This document shows positions 20,404 to 28,217 of a stretch of 47,619 bases of DNA, one piece after another. Positions within the stretch are counted from its first letter, which is position 1, and each line of letters starts with the position of its first letter. Source of the DNA: an uncultured Peptococcaceae bacterium (GTDB lineage Bacteria > Bacillota > Peptococcia > Peptococcales > Peptococcaceae); assembly GCA_902492275.1 (NCBI GenBank), contig CABUKW010000007.1, forward strand, positions 1 through 47,619, in the 5' to 3' direction. The position numbers and the translations under genes are program-made. Under the pieces are notes generated by a model, which was not told the DNA's origin, searched no databases, and saw only the letters and a list, made by a program, of their open reading frames with translations.

Positions 20404-22286
20404 TAAAGAAGGAACTGCTGCAGTTAGATAGCAATACCGAGGTACAGTTTAAAGAACTGGAACGGTCCGGGAAAATATTCAATGTTAATTTGCGGAAGAA
20501 AAACGGGGATTTACATGCCAGGTTTTTCTCCGACGGGAAGAATTATATTTTCTATTGCTGTGCTTCTAACGAGTGGACGCAAAGGAACCAATTTGCATAT
20601 GGCGTGAAAAGTCTGTCTGCGGATAGATCAATGATTCGTGAAACGAAAGAATTTCTGTTCCCTTGCAGCAGCGGAGAGTGTAATTGGAATTTGCGATATA
20701 TTGACACGATCGAGGAATGCATTACGGAATTTACCTCTAAAATTCATAGAGATAGGCACTATCAAAGTTATTTGAATAAAAAGGCGCTGCAAGAACAGCA
20801 TTTTGCCATGTTTCCTGGACTTCCAGATGATTTTGAAGATTGGTGCTGCCATAGGTTGTTTGATGATAATCAGTATCTCTTTTTTGGAAAGAAAGATAGG
20901 AACGGAGTAAGGCTCGTAACATGCAGCAGTTGCGGCGCCTCCTATGAAGTAACGAATGGGAGTATACAACATAAAGCTTCTGGTGTTTGCGAGAAATGCG
21001 GTCATTCTGCAATATACATTGCAGAGCGTTATACGGGAAGCAGAGAAGATAAAAGAAAGGCGTGTATTTGTAGCCGAAAGAATGACACGTATTTATTTGA
21101 AACCCGCGAGGTTTATCGGAGCTATGATGGCGCTACGGCAAAGTATATTGCCGTACCGATAGAACGGACATTGTATTGCCCGAACACAACAAAACGCAAA
21201 ATCTATAAATATAGTTATAAAAATATTATGTATTACGGATATGATTGGTATCGGGCGATTGATGAACGACCAACAATAAAAGCAATGGTGTATGACAGAA
21301 ATCTAAAAGGTGTTTTACCTGGGCAGTTCAAGAAGGAAGTAGAAAGTACATTAAGCGTTTATCAGTCAGATATTTGCGTTCCTAGATTGGTCTTGAATTT
21401 GGAATTGATACCACAGACAGAATATTTGCTCAAAATGGGAATGCTGCAGCTAGCAGCAGAAGCGGATAGATTGCTCTTTGGCGATGGAAATGGCTTTTCT
21501 GGTGCAATGGGTGTTAATAATGCATATCGGGAGATGTATAGGCAGTTGGATATTACTGCTGAAGAACATGGTTTTGTAAAAAACTATGAGGGTCTGATAA
21601 AAGCAGAGAGTATCCGTAAAATGCGGGAACATAGGATAAGCAGAAGGTCGGATTGCGTATCTCTGCAAAAACGATATGGGATAAGTATTGAAAAAGCATT
21701 GCGTCATATAGAGAAGATAAAATCTCCTAAAAATAGTGCTGATTATTTGCTTATGATATGGGTTGACTACTTAGGAATGGCCGATGAACTCAAATTTGAT
21801 CTTACGAATGCGTCTGTGTTGTATCCGAGTGATTTAAAAGCTGCGCATGATAGATTGGTTACTATGATAAATGAACGAAGGATATCTAAGAAGAAAATGC
21901 AATATGAACAAGAGGCAAAAGCGTTTGCAGAACGGTCAGGCTTTTTCTTTGACATGGCCCAGAAGTGCCAGACAAAAGATTATGTTATGCGAATAGCACG
22001 AACGCGGTATGATTTAGCCAAAGAAGGGACAGAATTGCATCATTGTGTAGGAAGCGACATGTATTGGCAGAGACACGTTAAAGGGGAAAGCTTAATTTGT
22101 TTTATCCGAAAACGAGGTCAAGAGGATATTCCGTATTTTACCTGTGAAATAACATTGAACAGGTTTAATGGTTATTATATATCGCAACTATATGGGATGA
22201 AAGACTGCAAGCCAAATGCCGAAATTAGAGCGTTTGCAGAAAAATTTTTAAGGATGATTAAACCAATGAATCGGAAGATTGTGTAA
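20397..22286 (+). CDS. PcfJ-like protein
   Basis: 629 aa. A four-cysteine zinc motif lies at about 177-202 (CSSCGASYE, CEKCGHSA). The C-terminal PcfJ domain carries LHHCVGSDMY (about 546-555), GESLICFIRKRG, PYFTCEITL and SQLYGMKDCKPN. PcfJ-type proteins occur in phages and conjugative elements next to PcfK. The conserved HHCVG block suggests an enzyme or nucleic-acid-binding site, but the activity is not established. GAGGAGGGCGG precedes the ATG. Confidence 0.85.
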   Translation: MLIKKELLQLDSNTEVQFKELERSGKIFNVNLRKKNGDLHARFFSDGKNYIFYCCASNEWTQRNQFAYGVKSLSADRSMIRETKEFLFPCSSGECNWNLRYIDTIEECITEFTSKIHRDRHYQSYLNKKALQEQHFAMFPGLPDDFEDWCCHRLFDDNQYLFFGKKDRNGVRLVTCSSCGASYEVTNGSIQHKASGVCEKCGHSAIYIAERYTGSREDKRKACICSRKNDTYLFETREVYRSYDGATAKYIAVPIERTLYCPNTTKRKIYKYSYKNIMYYGYDWYRAIDERPTIKAMVYDRNLKGVLPGQFKKEVESTLSVYQSDICVPRLVLNLELIPQTEYLLKMGMLQLAAEADRLLFGDGNGFSGAMGVNNAYREMYRQLDITAEEHGFVKNYEGLIKAESIRKMREHRISRRSDCVSLQKRYGISIEKALRHIEKIKSPKNSADYLLMIWVDYLGMADELKFDLTNASVLYPSDLKAAHDRLVTMINERRISKKKMQYEQEAKAFAERSGFFFDMAQKCQTKDYVMRIARTRYDLAKEGTELHHCVGSDMYWQRHVKGESLICFIRKRGQEDIPYFTCEITLNRFNGYYISQLYGMKDCKPNAEIRAFAEKFLRMIKPMNRKIV

Positions 22287-22300
22287 GAAAGGATTTTTAT

Positions 22301-23191
22301 ATGACATATTATGTTATCAACGAAGAATTGGCCAGATTGGCCAATGATATGAATAGCCATCGGGAGTATGTTGCTGGCAGTGCCACAAGAGAGTATCGCT
22401 ACATGGTAGATCAGGCAGAAGAACTTGCCGATAAGCAAAGGAAAAAGGTTGATCCATTGTATCACGGGAAAATAGATGCGTTGTTGAACAGCTACTGCAA
22501 ACGACTTGCCGATAATATCAATGCACGCAACAGAATCGCCACAATGTGCCCATCAATCCTAGTGTCCGGCGGCTCTAATTTCCCGGTCAGAAAAAAAGAA
22601 AAGCAAAATGCAGCCAGTGACAAAAATGCCGAGGAATTTTTAGAGATTGAGAAAATAAAGGACAAAATTCGCAGTGTGGGCACCGGCGGTATCAGCAGCG
22701 ATGATCCTGATGCGGTTAAGAAATTGAAATTAAAAATTGAGCAGTTGGAAAAGAAGCAGAAATTTGCTAAAGCTTTAAATAGATACTACAAAAAACATGG
22801 TACCTGCGTTGGTTTTGAAAGTTTGGATGAAAAGAAGGCGTTAGAAATAGATGCGCAAATTAAGGAAGCATATTCGTGGGAACAAAAACCTTTTCCAAGT
22901 TATGAATTAACTAGCATTAACAATAAAATAAAACGGGCAAAAGCACGTATCGTGGAACTGGGTGAGCAACAAGCGCGTTGCGAATCTGGATGGGATTTTC
23001 AAGGTGGTCATGTAGTGCTTAACAAGGAATTAAACCGCATTCAGTTAGTGTTCGAAGAGAAACCGGATGAGGATATGCGTGAACAGTTAAAGGCTTATGG
23101 GTTCCGTTGGGCGCCAAGCCAAACGGCATGGCAAAGAATGCTCAATGACAATGGCATTGCCGCAGCCAGAAAGATAACGCAACTTGTATAG
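22301..23191 (+). CDS. conserved mobile-element protein (DUF3560-like)
   Basis: 296 aa. It matches a protein type common on Bacillota phages and conjugative elements: an N-terminal helical part (VDPLYHGKIDALLNSYCKRL, CPSILVSGGSNFPVRKKEKQ), a central VGTGGISSDDPDAVKKLK segment with coiled coil, and a C-terminal EKPDEDMREQLKAYGFRWAP part that looks like a small nucleic-acid-binding fold. Function unknown. AAAGGA precedes the ATG. Confidence 0.7.
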   Translation: MTYYVINEELARLANDMNSHREYVAGSATREYRYMVDQAEELADKQRKKVDPLYHGKIDALLNSYCKRLADNINARNRIATMCPSILVSGGSNFPVRKKEKQNAASDKNAEEFLEIEKIKDKIRSVGTGGISSDDPDAVKKLKLKIEQLEKKQKFAKALNRYYKKHGTCVGFESLDEKKALEIDAQIKEAYSWEQKPFPSYELTSINNKIKRAKARIVELGEQQARCESGWDFQGGHVVLNKELNRIQLVFEEKPDEDMREQLKAYGFRWAPSQTAWQRMLNDNGIAAARKITQLV

Positions 23192-23243
23192 TCTTTATTT
23201 CACCGCCGCTGGTGAAGTGGCAATATTAGAAAGGCGGAGCATT

Positions 23244-23609
23244 ATGAGTAAGAAAAAACCATGGAGAGATTGGTTTTATAGTCCCTGCTATAGCTGTATT
23301 TGCGAGACTTGCGTTTATAATGCCGCAACAGGAGAACATTGGAGTCATATGTACAAACATAACAGGGATGAGATACCGGTAGAGGATGACTTTTGCTATC
23401 GCTGCGAAGATGTGTGTGTGAAGTACGACGGAGCGCCAGATAAACACAAGGGTGTGTTGACGGTTTGCGGCAAATACAAGAAAGCCAGTTGGTATACAGA
23501 GCAAGAGAAGAAAGCAATGGAAGAGGAAGCTTTAATGAGAAGAGAAGGTTTTATTGTTCTTGAAGGGAGACCACTAGCTAGTTGTAAGGATGAAGAACAA
23601 AATTGTTAG
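23244..23609 (+). CDS. cysteine-rich hypothetical protein
   Basis: 121 aa. Eleven cysteines, including the series SPCYSCICETCVYN and CYRCEDVC, imply metal binding. I chose the ATG at 23244, after GGCGGAG; the frame is open 60 nt further upstream but without a ribosome site. First of four consecutive Cys-rich genes. Confidence 0.6.
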   Translation: MSKKKPWRDWFYSPCYSCICETCVYNAATGEHWSHMYKHNRDEIPVEDDFCYRCEDVCVKYDGAPDKHKGVLTVCGKYKKASWYTEQEKKAMEEEALMRREGFIVLEGRPLASCKDEEQNC

Positions 23610-23624
23610 AGAGTTGGTAGAATA

Positions 23625-23927
23625 ATGAGATTTCAAGAAGCAATCGATGTTCTTAGCGATATTAAAGCGGATTTACTGTGTGATACGTGTCAGGCCGCTG
23701 AGGTTATAAATCACGAGCAGATAGGTAGGAAGTTAAATGCGCTTGAAATAGCGACAAGAATGATTGATAAGCAGATTTCCAAAGAACCGGTAGTACCACG
23801 GTGGCAAGATTTTGACGGAGTAGGTTGCTTATGTCCAGTTTGCGAAAATCCTATATCATGCGGAAAAGTGAAAGACAATTATTGTCGTGTATGCGGCCAA
23901 GCAATAGATTGGAGTGATAAACTATGA
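23625..23927 (+). CDS. zinc-ribbon hypothetical protein
   Basis: 100 aa. N-terminal helical part with CDTC, then a C-terminal zinc ribbon (CLCPVCENPI ... CRVCGQAIDW) of the rubredoxin-like type. Its TGA overlaps the next ATG (ATGA). Function unknown. Confidence 0.65.
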   Translation: MRFQEAIDVLSDIKADLLCDTCQAAEVINHEQIGRKLNALEIATRMIDKQISKEPVVPRWQDFDGVGCLCPVCENPISCGKVKDNYCRVCGQAIDWSDKL

Positions 23928-24232
23928 GATTAATTGATGCAGATAAAGTTCTGGACAGAGCCATTCCAGTTCGTGGTGAATATGACGATTCGTTGCCGTT
24001 TGAAGCGGTTCCGGTTGGATATATCAAAGGCGCGCCAACGGTGGAGGCAGAGCCTATTCGGCGTGGACAATGGATTGTAAAAGGTGATGTAGATGGACAT
24101 GCGAAATGGGATGGTTGTTCTATCTGCGGGTATGAACTATCTGTAATTAACAGCGGCAAAAATTATAATTTCTGCCCAAACTGCGGCGCAAAGATGGATA
24201 AACTAGAAGCCGAGAAAGGTGCAAAGAATTAA
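23924..24232 (+). CDS. phage zinc-ribbon protein
   Basis: 102 aa. It follows a very common Bacillota phage layout: RLIDADKVLDRAI, APTVEAEPIRRGQWI, then a C-terminal zinc ribbon CSICGYEL ... FCPNCGAKMD. Role unknown. Coupled to the gene before by ATGA. Confidence 0.75.
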   Translation: MRLIDADKVLDRAIPVRGEYDDSLPFEAVPVGYIKGAPTVEAEPIRRGQWIVKGDVDGHAKWDGCSICGYELSVINSGKNYNFCPNCGAKMDKLEAEKGAKN

Positions 24233-24247
24233 AGGAATTTTTAGATT

Positions 24248-24748
24248 ATGACTACTAGAACAAAGGATGTGATTATCATAAATAAATGTCCGTATGATGA
24301 AATGAAATGCAGCGAATGCCTGTGTTTTAAAGGGCGGAATAGACCAATAACTTGCGATGAAGGATATTATAAAAGCTGGCGCAAGAGCACTAGAGCTGAG
24401 AAAACTGTTTGCGAATTAGAAATACCTTGTAGGGAATGTGAATACAATTACAGTACCCGTAAATGCCGGCTGAATAAATATAAATTGAAATTAAAATCGA
24501 AAAGGGCTGATGCAGTCACTACGCTATGTTCTACGTGCATTCGTTCAGCGGCGCCGCCAGAGTTACAGTGTATATGGGATGCCAGCGGGGGACGGAGATT
24601 GCCGGAAGGAGCCCAAGAGAAAATCAGAGATAGCGCATTAGGGAAAGATGACTATGCAAAAGTGATTATTACATCCTGTCCGCTTTACCTCTCCATCTAT
24701 GAAGAGAAGAACAGGATTTTATTGAAACGTGCTAGAAATAGGAGATAA
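24248..24748 (+). CDS. cysteine-rich hypothetical protein
   Basis: 166 aa with about 14 cysteines in spaced pairs (CPYDEMKCSECLCFKG, CRECEYNYSTRKC, CSTCIRSA), basic, no membrane part. Last of the four Cys-rich genes. The ribosome site is modest (AAAGGA). A GGCGGC/GCCGCC hairpin (24769-24791) lies just after it. Function unknown. Confidence 0.6.
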   Translation: MTTRTKDVIIINKCPYDEMKCSECLCFKGRNRPITCDEGYYKSWRKSTRAEKTVCELEIPCRECEYNYSTRKCRLNKYKLKLKSKRADAVTTLCSTCIRSAAPPELQCIWDASGGRRLPEGAQEKIRDSALGKDDYAKVIITSCPLYLSIYEEKNRILLKRARNRR

Positions 24749-24842
24749 TGAGAAAGTAAATATGATACGGCGGCGGGAATACTCTGCCGCCATACTTATT
24801 ATGGTTACAAGGGAAGGGTATATCATAAGGAGGCGTGGGGTT

Positions 24843-25385
24843 ATGGAGGATATTATGCAGATGGCACGGATTGCAGCGGAGGTAGGGGCCAGGTCAGCAA
24901 TAGAAAAATATGAAGCACAGCAAAAACGGGCTAAGAGCGAACGGCGGGATAAGCGGTTGAGAAATACAAGGCTGTTGTTGCAAAATTATAGGAACTTCAA
25001 AGCCTGTATAGAACACTCTGTATTTGATATTGAACAAATGCAAGAAACGTCTGCAGCGGAACTGCTGGATTTGATGTGGGAAGGTCATGGCTCATTACAA
25101 GTAGATAGTATTAAGCAATCTACTGCAAAAACTGCTGTTATTGTGGCTCATATTGACACAATGGTGGATTTGTATGAAATATATTGTGAGCGCAGTCCGC
25201 GCGCTGAGGATAAACGCCGCTGCCGGATTATTAAGGAGTTGTACATTTCTAAAGATGCGCCTGATACTGTAGAAAATTTAGCAAGAAGGGAAGATATTAC
25301 TGTGCGTACCGTTTATAAAGACATAGACGCTGCGATTGAAAAGATATCAGTCTTGATATTTGGTATTGATGGGGTTATAGAATAG
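24843..25385 (+). CDS. late-gene regulator with sigma-region-4-like HTH
   Basis: 180 aa. The C-terminal third (IIKELYISKDAPDTVENLAR, REDITVRTVYKDIDAAIEKI) matches the helix-turn-helix of sigma region 4 and of ArpU/RinA-type phage late activators. The N-terminal part is helical and basic. I chose the ATG at 24843, after AAGGAGG. It is the last gene before the late promoter at 25417, the usual location of the protein that turns on packaging and structural genes. Confidence 0.72.
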   Translation: MEDIMQMARIAAEVGARSAIEKYEAQQKRAKSERRDKRLRNTRLLLQNYRNFKACIEHSVFDIEQMQETSAAELLDLMWEGHGSLQVDSIKQSTAKTAVIVAHIDTMVDLYEIYCERSPRAEDKRRCRIIKELYISKDAPDTVENLARREDITVRTVYKDIDAAIEKISVLIFGIDGVIE

Positions 25386-25416
25386 ATGGAATATGTTGGA
25401 AGGCAAAAAGTGGGCA

Positions 25417-25444
25417 TTGACAGTGCATTATGAAATATGATAAT
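25417..25444 (+). promoter_or_regulatory. candidate late promoter
   Basis: TTGACA (25417-25422), 16-nt spacer, GATAAT (25439-25444). It lies in the 210-bp gap after the late regulator and upstream of the ParB-like gene. No gene is seen in this gap. Confidence 0.7.
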
Positions 25445-25479
25445 ATGTATCCGTGAAAATTTAATCATACGCTATTTAG

Positions 25480-25530
25480 AAGCCCTGTGCAGATGATTTC
25501 GCCTATTTATCATCGGTACAGGGCTTTAAT
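25480..25530 (+). terminator. terminator-like hairpin just after the late promoter
   Basis: AAGCCCTGT (25480-25488) pairs with ACAGGGCTT (25518-25526), and GATGAT (25492-25497) with ATCATC (25509-25514). TTTAATAATT follows. It lies only about 30 nt past the expected transcription start. Confidence 0.7.
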
Positions 25531-25596
25531 AATTGGCGAGGAGGTTATAAAACCGGTTTTGCTCCTTCCGGTCAAAATGACTATTGGGAGGAATAT

Positions 25597-26076
25597 TTGT
25601 TGGAAATCATTTATAGAAATCCGCGAGAACTGAACGATTATAGCAACAATCCGAGGAATAATACTGCTGCAATTGAGCCTGTTATGGATTCTATACAGCA
25701 ATTCGGTTTTCTGGTACCTATCCTGATTGACGAAAGCGATGAAATAATTGCCGGCCACACCAGAAAAGCTGCAGCCATCAATTTAGGCTTAGATGTAGTA
25801 CCGTGCATTTGCGCAGAAGCGTTGACAAAGGAACAGGTGCAGGCATTCCGGTTGGTTGATAATAAAACGGCGGAGTTTGCCTCATGGGACTTTGACAAGT
25901 TGCGGCTGGAGTTGGACCAAATTATTGATATCGACTTGTCTGCTTTTCACTTTCCGGACCTTGGAGAAGATTTACAAGTAACAGATGATGATTTTATTCA
26001 AGGAACGGAAATTGTCAAGGAGAAAAAGACAAAGACTATTATCTGCCCTGGATGCGGTGCGGAGATAGAGCTATGA
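25597..26076 (+). CDS. ParB-like nuclease-domain protein
   Basis: 159 aa. ParB/Srx-type N domain (NPRELNDYSNNPRNN, SIQQFGFLVPILIDESDEII, AGHTRKAAAINLGLDVVPC, AFRLVDNKTAEFASWD). A C-terminal half zinc finger CPGCGAEIEL is added. The start is TTG (25597 or 25600) after GGGAGG. Its TGA overlaps the ATG of the DpdA-like gene. ParB-like proteins of this size are frequent in phages near the terminase; here the coupling suggests it helps the DNA modification enzyme, by inference. Confidence 0.8.
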   Translation: MLEIIYRNPRELNDYSNNPRNNTAAIEPVMDSIQQFGFLVPILIDESDEIIAGHTRKAAAINLGLDVVPCICAEALTKEQVQAFRLVDNKTAEFASWDFDKLRLELDQIIDIDLSAFHFPDLGEDLQVTDDDFIQGTEIVKEKKTKTIICPGCGAEIEL

Positions 26077-26831
26077 GAATATATCTTGCAGCGACAACAA
26101 GCGGTATAGGTGATTTGCGGGAAGAAACGATAAAACAATGCAAACCGTTATATTTGCTAGAGACGTTTTTTAACGGCGAAAAGAAGTGCCAAATGGTCTT
26201 GAATGACGTTGGGAGAGAAAATTTCTTGTTAGACAGCGGGGCATTTTCATATATGAACGGCGCGGATGTAACACTAGAATTGATGGAGGTATATGTAGAC
26301 CGATATATTCAATTCATTAAGGCCAATAAAATCAAATATTATTTTGAAATCGATGTTGATAATATTTTTGGCATAGAGCATGTTGAACGATGGCGCCGGA
26401 AGATAGAATGCGAGACAGGCGGCCCTTGCATCTCAGTTTGGCATAAAGGGCGCGGCGTAGAGTATTGGAAGCGCATGTGCCAGGAGTACGATTATGTTGC
26501 AATTGGCGGCCTTGTTTTTCATGTAAAGAAGCAGGAATACGATAGCATAAAGCAGCTTTTAAGGTATGCGAATCAACGCGGTGTGAAAGTGCATGGATTA
26601 GGCTTTACTAAAACAAAAACATTAAATGAATTTGGATTTTACAGCGTTGATAGTTCCACATGGAATGTAGCGGCCGCTAGAGGGCAAATCATGTATCATT
26701 TTAAAAACGGCGAACTTTCTCAAAGAAAAGTTAATAAAAACGGAGAGAGAGTTGCGCTGCAAAAATTAATTGCTCATAATATGGGCGAGTGGGTGAAATA
26801 TCAAAAATTTATGGAGAGTATCAGAATATGA
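26073..26831 (+). CDS. dpdA: DpdA-like 7-deazaguanine DNA transglycosylase
   Basis: 252 aa. It follows the tRNA-guanine-transglycosylase-like DpdA pattern: FLLDSGAFSY (D54), FEIDVDNIFG (D94, D96), YVAIGGLVFH, HGLGFTK (175 on) and FYSVDSSTWNVAAARG. DpdA enzymes swap guanine in DNA for a 7-deazaguanine base such as preQ0, which protects phage DNA from restriction. The directly coupled queuosine-precursor transporter (YhhQ) supports this strongly. It starts in an ATGA overlap with the ParB-like gene. The RNA-directed alternative (tRNA queuosine) is less likely because the typical TGT zinc site is absent. Confidence 0.75.
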   Translation: MRIYLAATTSGIGDLREETIKQCKPLYLLETFFNGEKKCQMVLNDVGRENFLLDSGAFSYMNGADVTLELMEVYVDRYIQFIKANKIKYYFEIDVDNIFGIEHVERWRRKIECETGGPCISVWHKGRGVEYWKRMCQEYDYVAIGGLVFHVKKQEYDSIKQLLRYANQRGVKVHGLGFTKTKTLNEFGFYSVDSSTWNVAAARGQIMYHFKNGELSQRKVNKNGERVALQKLIAHNMGEWVKYQKFMESIRI

Positions 26832-27445
26832 GAGAAACGACATTTAATTTAATTATGCTGAATGCAGTATTTATGTTGGGGCTTGTTATGTCAAACCTGT
26901 TTGGCGGGAAGTTAATAAGTATATTTGGCGTTACAGTTGCAGGCGCTGTAGCAACATATCCTTTGACTTTTCTAAGTACAGATATTATCGGTGAAATATG
27001 GGGCAAGAAAGAAGCGAATGACTGCGTGAAAGCAGAGATTATCATTCAGCTTCTTTTTTTATTGCTCGGATATATTTCATTGGCCATTCCGCCACAGCCG
27101 CAGAGTTTAGAGCTGCAGCAGAGTTTAACGATTGTATTAAACCAAGGGGCCAGAATGACTTTGGCCAGCTTAGGTGCATTCAGTTGCAGCCAGTTCATGG
27201 ATGTGCATATTTTCCATAGACTAAAAGCAAAGTTTAACGGCAAATATAAATGGCTAAGAAATAACGGCAGTACGATGACAAGCCAGTTTTTTGACACAAT
27301 TATTTTTATCACGATCGCTTTTTATGGCGTTGTGGATAATTTAATCTTGATGGTATTTGCACAATATGCAATTAAATTAGGATTGGCATTGTTGGATACG
27401 CCCTTTTTCTATTTCTTTACGAGAAGAAGTATTCAGACTTTATAA
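26828..27445 (+). CDS. yhhQ: queuosine-precursor transporter (YhhQ/VUT family)
   Basis: 205 aa, about six membrane helices. Family blocks: VMSNLFGGKLISIFG, ATYPLTFLSTDIIGEIWGKK, ARMTLASLGAFSCSQFMDVH and NNGSTMTSQFFDTIIFITIA. YhhQ imports preQ0/preQ1, the 7-deazaguanine bases used by TGT and DpdA. It starts inside the stop of the DpdA-like gene (ATGA), so substrate import and base insertion are made together. Confidence 0.9.
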   Translation: MRETTFNLIMLNAVFMLGLVMSNLFGGKLISIFGVTVAGAVATYPLTFLSTDIIGEIWGKKEANDCVKAEIIIQLLFLLLGYISLAIPPQPQSLELQQSLTIVLNQGARMTLASLGAFSCSQFMDVHIFHRLKAKFNGKYKWLRNNGSTMTSQFFDTIIFITIAFYGVVDNLILMVFAQYAIKLGLALLDTPFFYFFTRRSIQTL

Positions 27446-27479
27446 ATGTCAAGATTCCATGTTTTTCACGTGTTTTATA

Positions 27480-27509
27480 TTGTACAAAAGTAATATTGTA
27501 GTGTATACT
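27480..27509 (+). promoter_or_regulatory. promoter of toxin-antitoxin pair
   Basis: TTGTAC (27480-27485), 18-nt spacer, TATACT (27504-27509), in the gap before the RelE-like gene. Confidence 0.6.
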
Positions 27510-27556
27510 AAAAAATAGAGGGAGTATAAAATATCCTGATAAAAAGGACGTGCGGT

Positions 27557-27817
27557 ATGGTAATTAGATATTCAAAAGATGCCTTGAAATTTTTAAAAAA
27601 GCTTGATAAAAAATCGGTAGAACGCATCAGAGAAGCAATTCAAGGCTTGACAAAAATTCCTCCAGAGGGGGATATAAAAACGTTGAATGGCTATGCTGAT
27701 AATCGAAAACGGCTTCGCGTGGGTTCTTGGCGTATCGTATATAAATATGGTATTAGTCAGGATATTGAAATATTGATTATCATTGACATTGGAAATCGTG
27801 GAGATATTTACAAGTAA
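27557..27817 (+). CDS. RelE/ParE-type toxin
   Basis: 86 aa. Typical RelE fold order: KDALKFLKKLDKKSVERIRE, GDIKTLNGYADNRKRLRVGS, WRIVYKY and a C-terminal strand IIDIGNRGDIYK. Such toxins cleave mRNA at the ribosome or poison gyrase. The toxin gene precedes the antitoxin gene (HigBA-like order). It has its own promoter and lies between the modification cassette and terminase, probably for prophage maintenance or defence. Confidence 0.88.
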   Translation: MVIRYSKDALKFLKKLDKKSVERIREAIQGLTKIPPEGDIKTLNGYADNRKRLRVGSWRIVYKYGISQDIEILIIIDIGNRGDIYK

Positions 27818-27831
27818 GGAGGCGAGGCTTT

Positions 27832-28056
27832 GTGTCGGAAATTGCTATGCAGGCAGCTCGTATGATGGATATGCTGCCGGAAGAAGACAAAAATTTTGCT
27901 TATGAGTTTATCAAAAAGTTGGTTTTAGCGTGGGATCCAGATTTCACGAAAGTTACACCAGAAGAAGCGGCGCGGATTGCCCATGCCGAAGAAAGTGGTT
28001 TTGTGGATGATGCAGATATTGACTGGGATAATTTAGACAAATACGTTATTCCATAA
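27832..28056 (+). CDS. antitoxin of the RelE-type pair
   Basis: 74 aa, acidic, starting at GTG after AAGGAGGCGAGG. MQAARMMDMLPEEDKNFAYE, then WDPDFTKVTPEEAARIAHAE, fits small antitoxins found with RelE-type toxins in Bacillota. No clear DNA-binding domain is present, so autoregulation may need another factor. It lies 14 nt after the toxin gene. Confidence 0.78.
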   Translation: MSEIAMQAARMMDMLPEEDKNFAYEFIKKLVLAWDPDFTKVTPEEAARIAHAEESGFVDDADIDWDNLDKYVIP

Positions 28057-28091
28057 ATAGAAAAAAGGTTAAAACAAAATAGCCGTATTCT

Positions 28092-28145
28092 AAAAGGAAT
28101 CGAAATCAAGGTCACAATTGGCCTTATTCGGTTCCTTTTTTTGTT
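28092..28145 (+). terminator. terminator after toxin-antitoxin pair
   Basis: AAAAGGAATCGAA (28092-28104) pairs with TTCGGTTCCTTTT (28127-28139) with one wobble, an inner AAGG/CCTT stem, then TTTTTTG. It insulates the pair from the packaging genes. Confidence 0.85.
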
Positions 28146-28217
28146 GGTGAAGGTACTAGAGCGATAGAGGTATGACTCATGTGAATATACGAAACAAATA
28201 ACAGTGGGGTGGTGGTG

